Assembly (NCBI RefSeq): GCF_900156655.1
Contig: NZ_FTOG01000002.1
Coordinates: forward strand, 62,001 to 126,000
Source: Rhodobacter aestuarii
Lineage (GTDB): Bacteria; Pseudomonadota; Alphaproteobacteria; Rhodobacterales; Rhodobacteraceae
DNA length: 64,000 nt
Direction of reading: 5' to 3'
The notes below the pieces were generated by a model, which saw nothing but the letters and a program-made list of their open reading frames with translations, did no database searches and was not told the origin of the DNA. Position numbers and translations under genes: made by a program. Below are positions 33,759-43,877 of the stretch, one piece after another. Position 1 is the stretch's first letter, and the number at the start of each line of letters is the position of its first letter.

Positions 33759-35120
33759 GTGGCACCCGAGGCGCATCCCGAACTGGTCGAAACCCTAATC
33801 GCCAAGGTCGATGCCGGCGCGCATCCCGCCCCCTTGGTGCGCGCCTTGGCTGAAGACATTGCCGCCGGGCGTTTCAAGGCTCCCGATGTGGCGCTCGTCG
33901 GCCTGCAAGGCGCGCTGGACGCTGCGGCCGAGACGAAAGCCTGTGATGACCCGGTGCTGGCAGAGGTCGCCGCGCTGAATGACTCCGGCGCGCGCGCAGA
34001 CGCCGCCGGTTGGTTGGAGGCCGCATTGGCCGCAGGCGCAAGCGACGCCGTGCAAGCCGCCGCGTTCCGCCAAGACCGGATTTGCAATGCCCCCGAGCGC
34101 GCCGCTGCCCGCCATTTGGAGGCGCTCAAAACCGCCGCGCCCGCTGGCGGCGTGATCCGCGCCGCCGTTGAGCTGCTTTACGAAAAGCTGGAAGCGGGCG
34201 AGGCAGCGAATGACCCGTGGGAGCTTTTGGTCGCGCTTGAACTCGCCAAGGCGCTTTTGAAGCGTGCCAAGGGCCGCGATTTGGGCCAAGCGCAAACCAG
34301 CCTTGCCAATTGCCACCAAGTGATCGGCCAATTCCGCCCTGGTCGGAAGCATTTGGACCTTGCCGCCGATCTTTTTGCCGCCGCCGCCAAAGCGGCCAGC
34401 CGCACCAAACAGCCCGAAAACTGGGCCTTCGCGCAGCATAACCTTGGCGGCATTTCCGAACTGATCGGCCTGCGCCACCAAGACGGCGCGATGCTGAAAA
34501 AGGCCGCGAAAGCCTATGGCAATGTGCTGGAGATTTTCAACGCGCAGGGCAACCCGGTGGAATGGGCGAATACCACCAGCGCGCTCGCCAATGTGAAAGC
34601 CGCGCTTGGGCGGATGGCGCAAGACCCTGTGGCGATTCAAGAGGCGGTCGAGATGTTCGACGATGTGTTTGACGCGCTTGAGGGCGAGGATCTTGCCCAA
34701 GATCGCGCCAGCGCCCGCGCCAACCTTGCGATGGCCAACCGCCATTTGGGCGAGGTGACGGAGGATGATGCCCTGCTTCGCACCGTGCTCGAAGATTTTG
34801 CCGAGGCGCTTGAAGACATCACCGCCCCCGCCCCGCGCGCACGGCTGCTGCACGCCCGCGCCCTCACCCATTTGGCGCTAAAGGATCTCGACGCTGCGCC
34901 GGCGGATTTTGAGGCCGCGCTGGCCTTGGGCAGCCGCGACTTTGCCGATTACCGCGCGGGCGCGAACCATATTGGCTTGGCCCGTGTCGCACTGGCACGG
35001 GGCGATAAGGCTGGGGTGGACACCGCCTTGACCACGGCAGAGGTCGCCTTTGCTGCGGAGCCTGCAAGCGCGGCGCTGAAGGAATGTGAGGCGTTGCGGG
35101 CGGAGATCGCCACCAACTAG
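33759..35120 (+). CDS. Tetratricopeptide-repeat protein
   Basis: The 453-residue protein is built almost wholly from helical repeats. TPR-like units recur with the pattern NWAFAQHNLGGISELIG, EWANTTSALANVKAALG and RASARANLAMANRHLG. No signal peptide or catalytic domain is seen. The GTG at 33759 has AAGGA 8 bases upstream and starts VAPEAHPELVETLIAKV; sequence further upstream is promoter-like and overlaps the rplY leader. The next gene, 71 bases downstream, encodes another TPR protein with similar repeats, suggesting a related pair. Function unknown; TPRs normally serve as protein-binding scaffolds. Confidence 0.75.
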   Translation: MAPEAHPELVETLIAKVDAGAHPAPLVRALAEDIAAGRFKAPDVALVGLQGALDAAAETKACDDPVLAEVAALNDSGARADAAGWLEAALAAGASDAVQAAAFRQDRICNAPERAAARHLEALKTAAPAGGVIRAAVELLYEKLEAGEAANDPWELLVALELAKALLKRAKGRDLGQAQTSLANCHQVIGQFRPGRKHLDLAADLFAAAAKAASRTKQPENWAFAQHNLGGISELIGLRHQDGAMLKKAAKAYGNVLEIFNAQGNPVEWANTTSALANVKAALGRMAQDPVAIQEAVEMFDDVFDALEGEDLAQDRASARANLAMANRHLGEVTEDDALLRTVLEDFAEALEDITAPAPRARLLHARALTHLALKDLDAAPADFEAALALGSRDFADYRAGANHIGLARVALARGDKAGVDTALTTAEVAFAAEPASAALKECEALRAEIATN

Positions 35121-35191
35121 CGCTCAGCGCATCGCTTGACCGAAGCACCCAAAGACCGCAAGCTTTCCGAAAAGCCTTTGGGAAAGCGGTT

Positions 35192-37006
35192 TTGAGCACA
35201 TCGCAACACGCAGCCAATGTTCTGGTGTCGGTGCTGGCCACGGCCAGCGCCAACAGTTTGGCCAGCGGGGCTGGGGCCGCGGTCTCGGGGCTCTTTTCCC
35301 TTGCCGAAGTCGTGCATGCGCTCCGCCGTAAGCCTGAAACATGGGCTGAAAGCATCGCTACGCGGTTGGATACGGCCTTTCAGGCCCATCACCTTAGCGA
35401 CACCGAGCAGCTTCATCTCCGGCAGATGATCGAACAGGCCCGCCGCGTGGCCCCTGCCGAAGTGATGGCGGTGGGCCGCGACCCGGAGCGGCTTTGCACG
35501 CTGATGATGGCGGGCTTGCGTGACCCGGCCTTGACCGGGGCCAGCAGTCGGGCGCGGTTCACACAGATCGTTGCGCCGCTGTTGCGTGATCTGATGGCCC
35601 AGCCCGAAATCATGGAGGCGTTGCGCCCGGCTTTTGAAGAAGCAGTGCTGTCGGCCTTGAACTTGATTGCCGCGCAGGTTGAGGCGCTGACCATGCAGAT
35701 GCAGGACACCGCCATGCGATTGGGCGAGCAAGAGGCGCTGGTGCGCGACCTCGCGCGCCGCTACGCCCCCGGCAGCGAAGGCAGTTTTGACAGCGCAAGA
35801 ATCGGGCTGGAACAGGCGCTGGAAGCAGCACAACGTTTGATGGCGCAGGGCACCCTGCCCTCCAACCTTGATGCTGCCGTGCAAGCGGTGCAGGCCGAGG
35901 TCGCGCGCCGCGTGGCCGTGCAGGATTTGGACGGGGCCGCCGACATTACCGCGCGGGAGTTGGAGCGCTTGGCTGAAGAAGTGGCCCAGCGCCAACAAGC
36001 ACAACTGAAGCTGCTCGACACCGCCATCGACCTCGCCCGCGCTCGCAACCGCCCAGAAGAGGCGGCAGAGTATGTGTTGGCGAAGCTCCGCCTTGAGGGG
36101 CAGGCGGAGGCGTTTCAAGCCTGCGGAAGCGTTTTCCAAGGCTGGTATGAGCGTGGGGCCCAACGTGCTCAGGACTTTGACCTACAGGTTGCCCTCGCGA
36201 TCACGGAGCACCTCGAACGCTTGGCGCAGTCCCCCACAGAGCGTAATGACGCCCTCACTGCGCGCGGAATGGCACTCAACGCCTTGGGGAGACGCGCCAT
36301 GCACCCAGAACAGCTGATCGCCTCCATAGACACCTATCGACGCGCCCTTACCGAGGTCGACCGCACTTTGCAGCCCAACAAATGGGCAAGCACCCAACAC
36401 AACCTTGGCAACGCACTCCACGATCTCGGGCTACGCGAAGAAGGGACAGCCTCCTTCGAAGCTGCCATATCGGTGCTTCGCTGCGCTTTGGAAGAAAAAC
36501 GGCGCGATCTAGAGCCGCAAAGCTGGGCGCGCACGCAAACCAGCCTCGGGAACGCGCTGATGGCCTTGGGGCGGCGCCAAGAAAGTGTCGCGCCCTTGGA
36601 GAAGGCGTTAGAGGCTTATCTTCTTGCCTTAGAAGAACAGCCCCGCGCAGAAGACCCGCAATCCTGGGCGCGTACGGAAAACAACATGGCTGGCACGCTC
36701 GCCATTATCGGCTTGTTCAGCAGAGAGCCGGACCTGCTTGTGCAATCACTTGAGGCTTATCACGCCCTGCTCGCAGAATGGGACCAAGAGCGGATGCCGC
36801 TTTATTGGGCACACACCAATGACAACATTGGCTGCACCGAACTCGATCTCTTTGAGATGACAAACGACCCAACGCTACCGCAGCAGGCGCTAGATCGTCT
36901 TTTGTCGGCGCGGGCCATTTATGAAAGCGTTTCGCCCTATCATCTCGAAAGATGCGACGCGCAGATTGCCCGCGCGCGCAAAGCGCTCGAGAACCTTACG
37001 CGTTGA
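35192..37006 (+). CDS. Large TPR protein with helical N-terminal region
   Basis: The 604-residue protein has an N-terminal helical region (about 1-200) with a hydrophobic/small-residue stretch at about 8-38, then a segment YAPGSEGSFDSARIGLEQALE leading into repeats. From about 370 the repeats match the preceding gene (NKWASTQHNLGNALHDLG, SWARTQTSLGNALMALG, SWARTENNMAGTLAIIG). The likely start is TTG at 35192, with GGGAAAG upstream, since no ATG is better placed. The plan of a distinct N-terminal module plus TPR array is seen in some signalling and defence proteins, but no such function is shown. The 3' end overlaps the convergent ychF by 11 bases. Confidence 0.7.
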   Translation: MSTSQHAANVLVSVLATASANSLASGAGAAVSGLFSLAEVVHALRRKPETWAESIATRLDTAFQAHHLSDTEQLHLRQMIEQARRVAPAEVMAVGRDPERLCTLMMAGLRDPALTGASSRARFTQIVAPLLRDLMAQPEIMEALRPAFEEAVLSALNLIAAQVEALTMQMQDTAMRLGEQEALVRDLARRYAPGSEGSFDSARIGLEQALEAAQRLMAQGTLPSNLDAAVQAVQAEVARRVAVQDLDGAADITARELERLAEEVAQRQQAQLKLLDTAIDLARARNRPEEAAEYVLAKLRLEGQAEAFQACGSVFQGWYERGAQRAQDFDLQVALAITEHLERLAQSPTERNDALTARGMALNALGRRAMHPEQLIASIDTYRRALTEVDRTLQPNKWASTQHNLGNALHDLGLREEGTASFEAAISVLRCALEEKRRDLEPQSWARTQTSLGNALMALGRRQESVAPLEKALEAYLLALEEQPRAEDPQSWARTENNMAGTLAIIGLFSREPDLLVQSLEAYHALLAEWDQERMPLYWAHTNDNIGCTELDLFEMTNDPTLPQQALDRLLSARAIYESVSPYHLERCDAQIARARKALENLTR

Positions 37007-38093
37007 AGAGGAAGTGCAGCACGTCGCCGTCTTGCACTTCATAGGTTTTGCCTTCCACCCGGAACTTGCCCGCCTCTTTCGCGCCGCTCTCGCCGCGGTA
37101 TTGGATGTAATCCTCATAGGCCACGGTTTCAGCGCGAATGAAGCCGCGCTCAAAATCGCCGTGGATGACGCCTGCCGCCGCCGGGGCCAGCGTGCCCTTG
37201 CGGATGGTCCAAGCGCGGGCCTCTTTCGGGCCGACGGTGAAATAGGTTTGCAGGCCCAAAAGGTCGTGGCCCGCGCGGATGAGCCGGTCCAGACCCGCTT
37301 CTTCAAGGCCCAGTTCACCCAAGAACATCTCGGCCTCGTCTGCATCCAACTGACTGATCTCTTCTTCGATCTTGGCGGAAATCACCACCGTCGCGGCGCC
37401 GCTCGCCCGCGCCATTTCGGCCACGCGCTCGGATTGCGCATTGCCTTTGGCGGCGTTTTCTTCCTCGACGTTGCAGACGTAAAGCACGGGCTTTGCGGTC
37501 AGCAGTTGCAGCATGTTCCAAGCTTTGCGGTCATCATCGGCCACCGCGACGGTGCGCGCGGGGCGACCGGCCTCCAGCGCCTCTTTCGCGGCGGTCATCA
37601 GCCGCGCATCTTCTTTGGCTTGCTTGTCGCCTGCGTTGATTTTGCGGCCAAGGTTCGCGAGCCGTTTTTCAAGGCTCTCAAGATCCGCGATCATCAATTC
37701 GGTCTCGATCGTCTCGGCATCGGCGAGCGGATCGACGCGGCCTTCGACATGCGTCACATCGCCATCCTCGAAACAGCGCAGCACATGGGCGATGGCATCG
37801 GTTTCGCGGATATTGGCCAAGAACTGGTTGCCCAAGCCTTCGCCCTTAGAGGCACCTTTCACAAGGCCCGCAATATCGACAAAGGTCATCCGCGTCGGGA
37901 TGATTTGTTTGGAGCCTGCAATTTCGGCCAGTTTATCAAGGCGCGTGTCGGGCACGGCGACCTCGCCCACATTGGGCTCGATCGTGCAAAAGGGGAAGTT
38001 CGCCGCTTGCGCCGCGGCGGTTTTCGTCAGCGCGTTGAACAGCGTCGACTTGCCCACGTTCGGCAAGCCCACAATCCCCATGCGAAAGCCCAT
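36996..38093 (-). CDS. ychF: Redox-regulated ATPase YchF (Obg family)
   Basis: The 365-residue P-loop protein binds the ribosome and prefers ATP. The P-loop is GLPNVGKST near the N-terminus, [10 protein letters not shown] gives switch II, and CNVEEE replaces the NKxD of GTPases, which explains ATP use. A C-terminal TGS-like domain follows ([20 protein letters not shown]). Start at 38093. Divergent from trpA across 126 bases. Confidence 0.95.
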   Translation of the reverse strand: MGFRMGIVGLPNVGKSTLFNALTKTAAAQAANFPFCTIEPNVGEVAVPDTRLDKLAEIAGSKQIIPTRMTFVDIAGLVKGASKGEGLGNQFLANIRETDAIAHVLRCFEDGDVTHVEGRVDPLADAETIETELMIADLESLEKRLANLGRKINAGDKQAKEDARLMTAAKEALEAGRPARTVAVADDDRKAWNMLQLLTAKPVLYVCNVEEENAAKGNAQSERVAEMARASGAATVVISAKIEEEISQLDADEAEMFLGELGLEEAGLDRLIRAGHDLLGLQTYFTVGPKEARAWTIRKGTLAPAAAGVIHGDFERGFIRAETVAYEDYIQYRGESGAKEAGKFRVEGKTYEVQDGDVLHFLFNA

Positions 38094-38219
38094 GTCACTC
38101 TCCTATCTGCTTGCGCGCCTCATACGCGGGGCGGGCGTGCAAAGCAAGCGCGGCCCTTTCGCCATTGATTTTCGCGCGGGCTTTCTGCAAACCGCCAAAA
38201 GCATATTCGGGGGAACGCC

Positions 38220-39011
38220 ATGACTCGTATCGACGCCAAATTCGCCGCGCTCAAGGCCGAGGGCAAGAAAGCCTTTGTCGCCTATATCATGGCCGGGGAC
38301 CCGGATCTGGAAACTTCGGCCGAAATTCTGGCCGGAATGCCAGCGGCAGGGGTTGATATTATCGAGCTAGGCCTGCCCTTCACCGACCCGATGGCAGATG
38401 GCCCGACGATCCAGTTGGCCGGACAACGCGCGCTTGATGGCGGGCAAACGCTGCAAAAGACGCTCGATATGGTCACCGCGTTCCGCAAGACCGATGACAC
38501 CACGCCGATCGTGCTGATGGGCTATTACAACCCGATCTATAATCGCGGCGTGGCGAAGTTCTTGGCCGATGCGAAAGAGGCCGGGATTGACGGGCTGATC
38601 GTTGTGGACCTGCCGCCCGAAGAAGATGCCGAACTGTGCATCCCAGCAGCGGAGGTGGGGATCAACTTCATCCGCCTTGCCACGCCAACGACCGATGACA
38701 AGCGCCTGCCCAAAGTGCTGCAAAACACCTCTGGCTTTGTTTATTACGTCTCTGTCACCGGGATCACCGGCTCGCAGGCCGCGCAGGTGAACGACGTAGC
38801 CCCCGAGGTGGCACGGATCAAAGCGGCGACCGATCTGCCGCTCATTGTGGGCTTTGGGATTTCCACGCCCGACGCCGCGCAAACTATCGCCAGCGTCGCC
38901 GATGGTTGCGTGGTGGGCTCGGCCATCGTCAAGGAAATCGGCGCGGGCAAAAGCCCTGCTGAGGTGCTTGAAGTGGTCGCCGCCCTTGCCAAAGGCGCCC
39001 ATTCGGCCTGA
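38220..39011 (+). CDS. trpA: Tryptophan synthase alpha subunit
   Basis: The 263-residue TIM barrel converts indole-3-glycerol phosphate to indole. Catalytic E49 (IIELGLPF) and D60 (TDPMADGP) are present, as are the phosphate-binding GFGIST and VVGSAIVK segments. trpB is not adjacent; the gene is followed after 37 bases by an EamA transporter gene that may be co-transcribed. Separation of trpA from trpB is not rare in Rhodobacteraceae but could also mean trpB lies elsewhere. Confidence 0.95.
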   Translation: MTRIDAKFAALKAEGKKAFVAYIMAGDPDLETSAEILAGMPAAGVDIIELGLPFTDPMADGPTIQLAGQRALDGGQTLQKTLDMVTAFRKTDDTTPIVLMGYYNPIYNRGVAKFLADAKEAGIDGLIVVDLPPEEDAELCIPAAEVGINFIRLATPTTDDKRLPKVLQNTSGFVYYVSVTGITGSQAAQVNDVAPEVARIKAATDLPLIVGFGISTPDAAQTIASVADGCVVGSAIVKEIGAGKSPAEVLEVVAALAKGAHSA

Positions 39012-39048
39012 GACTTCCGCGCCTCTGACCTTTGGGAAAGGGCTGCGC

Positions 39049-39942
39049 ATGTCGCTTGATCGCACCACAAGCTTGGCCTCGCTCATTGTGTTGGCAACGG
39101 GCGTGGCTTGGGGGTTTTATTGGCTCTCTGTCCGCGCACTGGACGCAAACGGGCTTGCGGGTGCTTGGGGCACGGTTGCAATGACCCTTGCCGCTTCCCT
39201 GCTGATTGTGCCTTTTGCCCGGTTTGGGCGCTCGGCCCCCTCTGCCCCGCTCAGTTCTTATGCCTTTGTCGCTTTGGGGGGCGCAGCCTTTGCGCTTTAC
39301 TCCATTGGCTTTGTACAAGGCCGGGTGGCGATGATCATCCTGTTGTGGTTCTTCAGCCCAGTCTGGAGCACGCTGATTGGCCGCTTTATCATGGGCTGGG
39401 CGATCTCGGCTTTGCGCATTGCAGCCATTGTCACGGGGCTTTCAGGGCTTGCGATCTTGATGGGGGCCGATGGGTCGCCCCTGCCGGAAAATGCAGGCGA
39501 GGTGATGTCGCTTCTGGGAGGGTTTCTTTGGTCGATCTCCACCACGGGCATTCGCGTCAAACCGCCCCTCGCCCCGGCCAAGGCGGCGTTGGTCTTTGCC
39601 TTTGGGGCCACCGCAACGGCGCTTGCCTTGGCGCTGATCTTCGCACCGCCGCCATTGCCAGAGATTGCGCATCCGGGAGCTACGGCCCTGATTGCCATTG
39701 CAGCAGGCGGGTTTTGGTGGGGGCTCACGCTGGCGGCACTAATGTGGGCGGCGGTGCGGCTTGACCCCGCGCGGGTGAGTATTTTGCTGATGAGCGAGGT
39801 GCTGGTCGGCACCCTCTCTGCGGCGCTCCTTGCGGGCGAACGGATGAGCGCGTTTGAGCTTTTGGGCGGTGGGCTGATCCTTGCTGCCGGGGTGTTGGAA
39901 ATTTGGCCCACCCAACGCGCGGCACCCCGCAAACAGCTTTAA
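39049..39942 (+). CDS. EamA/DMT-family transporter
   Basis: A 297-residue inner-membrane protein with ten predicted membrane segments arranged as two EamA repeats. The first repeat begins LASLIVLATGVAWGFYWLSVRAL and the second around VMSLLGGFLWSISTTGIRV. GGGAAAGG precedes the ATG at 39049; longer in-frame starts would lie inside trpA. Members export metabolites such as amino acids or nucleosides; with trpA immediately upstream an aromatic amino acid is conceivable but unproven. Confidence 0.85.
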   Translation: MSLDRTTSLASLIVLATGVAWGFYWLSVRALDANGLAGAWGTVAMTLAASLLIVPFARFGRSAPSAPLSSYAFVALGGAAFALYSIGFVQGRVAMIILLWFFSPVWSTLIGRFIMGWAISALRIAAIVTGLSGLAILMGADGSPLPENAGEVMSLLGGFLWSISTTGIRVKPPLAPAKAALVFAFGATATALALALIFAPPPLPEIAHPGATALIAIAAGGFWWGLTLAALMWAAVRLDPARVSILLMSEVLVGTLSAALLAGERMSAFELLGGGLILAAGVLEIWPTQRAAPRKQL

Positions 39943-40060
39943 ACAAGCCAATCTGCCCTCAATTTCGTGCCTTACAAAGAATGATCCATCTTCGGAGCAT
40001 CTTAAGTTTTCATCCTTAAGTTGCACTCAGCCAACCTAGTAGTTCGGTACGAGGACCTCT

Positions 40061-42442
40061 ATGTTTTCCAAGATGAATATGCCGGATCTGTCCCGGCGCT
40101 TGCCGATGATGATGACGCTGATCGCACTTGTGGCAACGCTGTGCACGGCTGTCCCGGCTTGGATGATCACCCGCCAGTCCCTTATCAACAGTTCAGAAGA
40201 CACGCTGGCGAACCTTTCGCGCGGCCCCGAACAGGCGCTGGAATTGCTGCTCAATGGCACACGGGCGGATCTTCTGTCGATGGCGCAAGACCGTTCGATT
40301 CAGCGTGCGCTGCACGACTTTTCTAGCGCTTATGCCGCGCTGCCGGATGCGCTTGGAGCGCTGCAAGAAACCTATATCCATGACAACCCCAACCCACTGG
40401 GCGAAAAGAACCTGCTTGTAAGTGCGCAAGATGGCAGCGCCTATGATGCGCTGCATGCGGATGTGCATCCCGGCCTTGCCACGCGGCTTGCAGAGCGCGG
40501 ATTTTACGACATTTTCCTGATCGATACGGCGGGGAACATCGTCTACACCGTGTTCAAGGAACTCGATTTCGCGACCAATCTGAACACGGGCGAATGGAAA
40601 GATACCGACCTTGGCGCGGTGTTCCGCGAAGCGATGGACCTGCCCGCAGATGGCGCGGCGGCGTTTCGTGATTTTGCGCCATATTCCCCCAGCGCAGATG
40701 CGCCCGCCGCCTTTATTGCCGCCCCGGTCTTAGGCGCCGAGGGCACCCGACTCGGGGTGATTGCGATTCAGCTGCCCATCCGGGCGATGAACATGGCGGT
40801 GCAACGGGTGACCGATGGCACCGATTCAAAAGCCGCCTACCTCCTGGGGGCCGATCTGCTTTTGCGCTCTGACCTTTTGGCGACCGAGCAAGATGACATC
40901 CTGACCACCCGCGAAGACAATGCCGCCGTGCGCGCGGCTTTGGCGGGCGAAACCGGGGTGATTCGGGTCAACGATAGCGCCGGTGACCGTTTCATCTCTT
41001 ATCGCCCTTTCACCTTCCTCAACACGCAATGGGCGCTTTTGACGAGCGAGTCTTCGAACGAATTGCTTGCCCCGCTTTGGCGCATGACATGGACCTTCAT
41101 GGCGATTGGTGCCTTGGTGATGGCGGCCGCAGCGGCGCTTGCGATCCGGCTTTCGCGCTCCATCAGCACTCCGCTCACGGAACTGACCTCGGCGATGGGC
41201 GAAGTCGGCCAAGGACAACTTGATCACGATGTGCCGCATCGCGATCGCAGCGATGAAATTGGCCGGATGGCCCGCACGCTGGAACAGTTCCGCCTTGCCT
41301 TGGTGGAGGCGCGCGAGACCGATGCCCGCCTTGCCGCCGAACGCGAAGCAAGTGCAGAGCGTGAACGGCAACGTATCTTGAAAGAGGCGGAGCGCGAACG
41401 CGCAGAACAAGAGCGCGCCCGCGAGGCCGAAGAGGCGCAACGCGCCGCCGAAGATGCGCAACGCGCCGCGATTGATGATGAGCGCGCCCGCGCGGATGCC
41501 GCCCTGAAACAGGTGATCCAAGCGCTGAGCGCGGCACTGCGGGCGCTTGCAGATGGGCAGCTAGATGTCTCGATCGAGCAGTTCTTTGACGAAAGCTACA
41601 AGGCGCTGCGGATGGACTTTAACGCCGCCGTGAATAGCCTGTGCGAGATTGTGACGGAAATCTCGATCGCTGCCAGCACCATCCGAACCGACAGTGATGA
41701 TATCGCGAATGCGGCGCTCAACCTGTCGCGGCGCACCGAATCCTCTGCCGCCTCGCTGGATGAAACCTCATCGGCGATGCAGGAAATGCTGAGCACGGTC
41801 ACCCATACCAACTCGAGCATTAACAGCGTGCGCACTTTGGCAAACGAGGCCTGCGACCGGGCCGGGCGCTCGCAACAAACGATGCGCGCCGCCGTTGAAG
41901 CGATGCAGCGGATCGAGGCTTCCTCCGATGCAATCACGCGGATCATTGGGGTGATTGATGATATCGCCTTCCAAACCAACCTTCTGGCGCTGAACGCAGG
42001 CGTTGAAGCCGCGCGAGCGGGCGAAAGCGGGCGCGGCTTTGCGGTTGTGGCCTCGGAAGTGCGGGCCCTTGCCCAACGCGCCGCTGAATCGGCCGCAGAA
42101 ATCGGCTCGCTGATCGCCGACAGTGGCAGTCAGGTCCGCGAAGGCGTGACGCTGGTGCGCGATTGCGGCACAGCGCTGGAAAGCATTTCGGGCGCTGTGT
42201 CCGATATTTCGCTGCGCGTCACCGAAATTGCCTCAAGCGCCAGCGAGCAAGAGCAGGGCATTTCCGAAGTGACCCGTGCCTTGGGTCAACTTGATACTGC
42301 CACGCAAGAAAACGCCGCGATGTTTGAACAAACAACCGCTGCGACCAGTTCGCTCGCCACCGCCGTGGGCGATTTGGGCACGCTGATTGCCCGGTTCCGT
42401 GGCTGGGAAAAGGTCCAAGAGACGAACTCAAGGGTCGCCTAA
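40061..42442 (+). CDS. Methyl-accepting chemotaxis protein
   Basis: The 793-residue receptor has an N-terminal membrane helix (about 15-37), a large periplasmic sensor (about 38-340, PAS/Cache-like, with [27 protein letters not shown]), and a second membrane helix (about 345-366). A HAMP domain follows, then a long Glu/Arg/Ala coiled coil (about 420-485) and a second HAMP-like stretch. The signalling hairpin has the conserved tip [28 protein letters not shown]. No CheB/CheR-binding pentapeptide is obvious at the end. GAGGA precedes the ATG. It is isolated from other chemotaxis genes. The sensor type resembles receptors that detect small organic compounds; ligand unknown. Confidence 0.93.
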   Translation: MFSKMNMPDLSRRLPMMMTLIALVATLCTAVPAWMITRQSLINSSEDTLANLSRGPEQALELLLNGTRADLLSMAQDRSIQRALHDFSSAYAALPDALGALQETYIHDNPNPLGEKNLLVSAQDGSAYDALHADVHPGLATRLAERGFYDIFLIDTAGNIVYTVFKELDFATNLNTGEWKDTDLGAVFREAMDLPADGAAAFRDFAPYSPSADAPAAFIAAPVLGAEGTRLGVIAIQLPIRAMNMAVQRVTDGTDSKAAYLLGADLLLRSDLLATEQDDILTTREDNAAVRAALAGETGVIRVNDSAGDRFISYRPFTFLNTQWALLTSESSNELLAPLWRMTWTFMAIGALVMAAAAALAIRLSRSISTPLTELTSAMGEVGQGQLDHDVPHRDRSDEIGRMARTLEQFRLALVEARETDARLAAEREASAERERQRILKEAERERAEQERAREAEEAQRAAEDAQRAAIDDERARADAALKQVIQALSAALRALADGQLDVSIEQFFDESYKALRMDFNAAVNSLCEIVTEISIAASTIRTDSDDIANAALNLSRRTESSAASLDETSSAMQEMLSTVTHTNSSINSVRTLANEACDRAGRSQQTMRAAVEAMQRIEASSDAITRIIGVIDDIAFQTNLLALNAGVEAARAGESGRGFAVVASEVRALAQRAAESAAEIGSLIADSGSQVREGVTLVRDCGTALESISGAVSDISLRVTEIASSASEQEQGISEVTRALGQLDTATQENAAMFEQTTAATSSLATAVGDLGTLIARFRGWEKVQETNSRVA

Positions 42443-42453
42443 CCTTGAAGATA

Positions 42454-42491
42454 CGCCTCGTGAGACGCGGGGACCTGCGTTTCACGAGGCG
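42454..42491. terminator. Hairpin between MCP and M24 genes
   Basis: CGCCTCGTGA (42454-42463) pairs with TCACGAGGCG (42482-42491), and inner ACGC pairs with GCGT. There is no T-tract, but it lies between two convergent genes, so it probably helps end both transcripts. Confidence 0.5.
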
Positions 42492-42509
42492 AACCCGGTG
42501 CGTGCCCCG

Positions 42510-43877
42510 TCAGGAGGCGCGCACCAGTAGTTTATCCGACGCCAGCCAAAACGGCGCGAGGCACAGCGGCGTGTTGCTCATCGGCAAGATGCAGTCGTCA
42601 AGCGCCACACCGATTTCATCCGCCATGAACACGCGCCGCGCGACGATCCGGGCGGCCACCTCCGGGTAGAGCCGCGCCAGATCGGCGCGCATCTCGGCAT
42701 CGGCAAAGGTCACCGCATCTTCGTTGTTGAGCGCTTGGCCCACCGGCATCGGCACCGGGATCACATCCACTTGGAACGGCATGCCCGAGCGCAGTTTCTC
42801 GGTGGAGCCGGGGGTGATCGGCGTGTGCAGCCATTCATCATGGCCAACGAGGTGGCCGGGGTTCAGCGCGGGCTTGAGGTCCGATCGCGCCAGCGTTTCG
42901 CGCACGGCAGCGTCAATCTCGCCGCCAGTCACGCCGATTTTCGCGGTTTCATACCAACGAATAAGCCCCGCAAAATAGCCTTTGGCCTTTTCAAGGAAAG
43001 CGTCGTTTTCGGTATCAAACAGCGCGGCACGCGAGGACAGGCCACCCCAATAGCTGACCGCCGTGGTGACGCCATCGCCCTTTTGCAGCTTGCGCCCGCG
43101 CGGGCTGCGCAGCCCAACCACCGGCGTGCCAAGGGGGGCAGAAGCAAACATCACATGGGCCGAAAGTTCTTCGCCCATATAGCCCATGCGCGCGGCGGCA
43201 GTGAATTCATCATCGCCCTCGCGGACGCCCTGCACGATCCGCCACACCGCATCAGAGGCACGCGCGGCGCCCCATTCCCAAGCCGCGATTTGGTGCACAT
43301 CGACCACCGCCCGCAGCCCGGTTTCGGGGTGCATCAAGATCGGGGTCGCTTCGGTGAGCGTGCCTTGCGGGCCAACCGCCGCGCGCAGCGAATCCACAAA
43401 ATAGGCCGAGGCATGGAAGCTTGGCGCTGCCCCGCCCCACTCCGCGCCCGAGAGGTATTTCCACCCCACAACGCCAATGCTGTCACCGGTTTTGACACCA
43501 ATTTCGGCCAAGACAACCGACAGTGCCGGAGCAACAGAACGGTCTTGCCCCATCAGGCTGCAGCTTTGGCACAGCACAACTTCAACACCGGGCAGGCGCG
43601 ACAGCGGTGCGTAATCGCGGCTTTCATTGCCGCAAATCAGCACCCGCCGCCCCGCCGGACCAAGCAGCAAAAATGCCTCTTCAAAGCGCGGCTCAAAAGC
43701 GGTGAGGAAGGCGATATTGGCAAGGTGCTCGCGGTCTGCATAGACCGCGACCCAATCCGTGCCCGCCGCCGCGAAGAGTTGATCGCATCGCGCGGCATAG
43801 ACCTCTGTCGGGATTTCCGGGCAACGCGCGGGGGTGCCAAAGCTCGGAACAGAGAGCGATTTCAGGACGATGCTCAT
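42510..43877 (-). CDS. M24 (creatinase/prolidase fold) protein lacking metal ligands
   Basis: The 455-residue protein has the two-domain creatinase/aminopeptidase P fold, with an N-terminal domain to about 185 and a pita-bread domain after it. In metal-dependent M24 enzymes the strand region around 267-286 carries two Asp ligands; here it reads GDGVTTAVSYWGGLSSRAAL and lacks them. The His region is kept (GHLVGHDEWLHTPI, 341-354) and the later acidic positions are altered (QVDVIP; NNEDAVTF). Creatinase has the same fold without metal and cleaves a guanidino compound, so a creatinase-like hydrolysis fits the ureide genes around it. This is inference. The start overlaps the stop of the M81 gene by 4 bases. 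Confidence 0.75.
   Translation of the reverse strand: MSIVLKSLSVPSFGTPARCPEIPTEVYAARCDQLFAAAGTDWVAVYADREHLANIAFLTAFEPRFEEAFLLLGPAGRRVLICGNESRDYAPLSRLPGVEVVLCQSCSLMGQDRSVAPALSVVLAEIGVKTGDSIGVVGWKYLSGAEWGGAAPSFHASAYFVDSLRAAVGPQGTLTEATPILMHPETGLRAVVDVHQIAAWEWGAARASDAVWRIVQGVREGDDEFTAAARMGYMGEELSAHVMFASAPLGTPVVGLRSPRGRKLQKGDGVTTAVSYWGGLSSRAALFDTENDAFLEKAKGYFAGLIRWYETAKIGVTGGEIDAAVRETLARSDLKPALNPGHLVGHDEWLHTPITPGSTEKLRSGMPFQVDVIPVPMPVGQALNNEDAVTFADAEMRADLARLYPEVAARIVARRVFMADEIGVALDDCILPMSNTPLCLAPFWLASDKLLVRAS

Noticed and set aside
40001-40020. Two CTTAAG sites before the chemotaxis receptor, considered as a CtrA site
   Set aside because: The TTAA half-sites are 10 bases apart, not the 7 required by CtrA.
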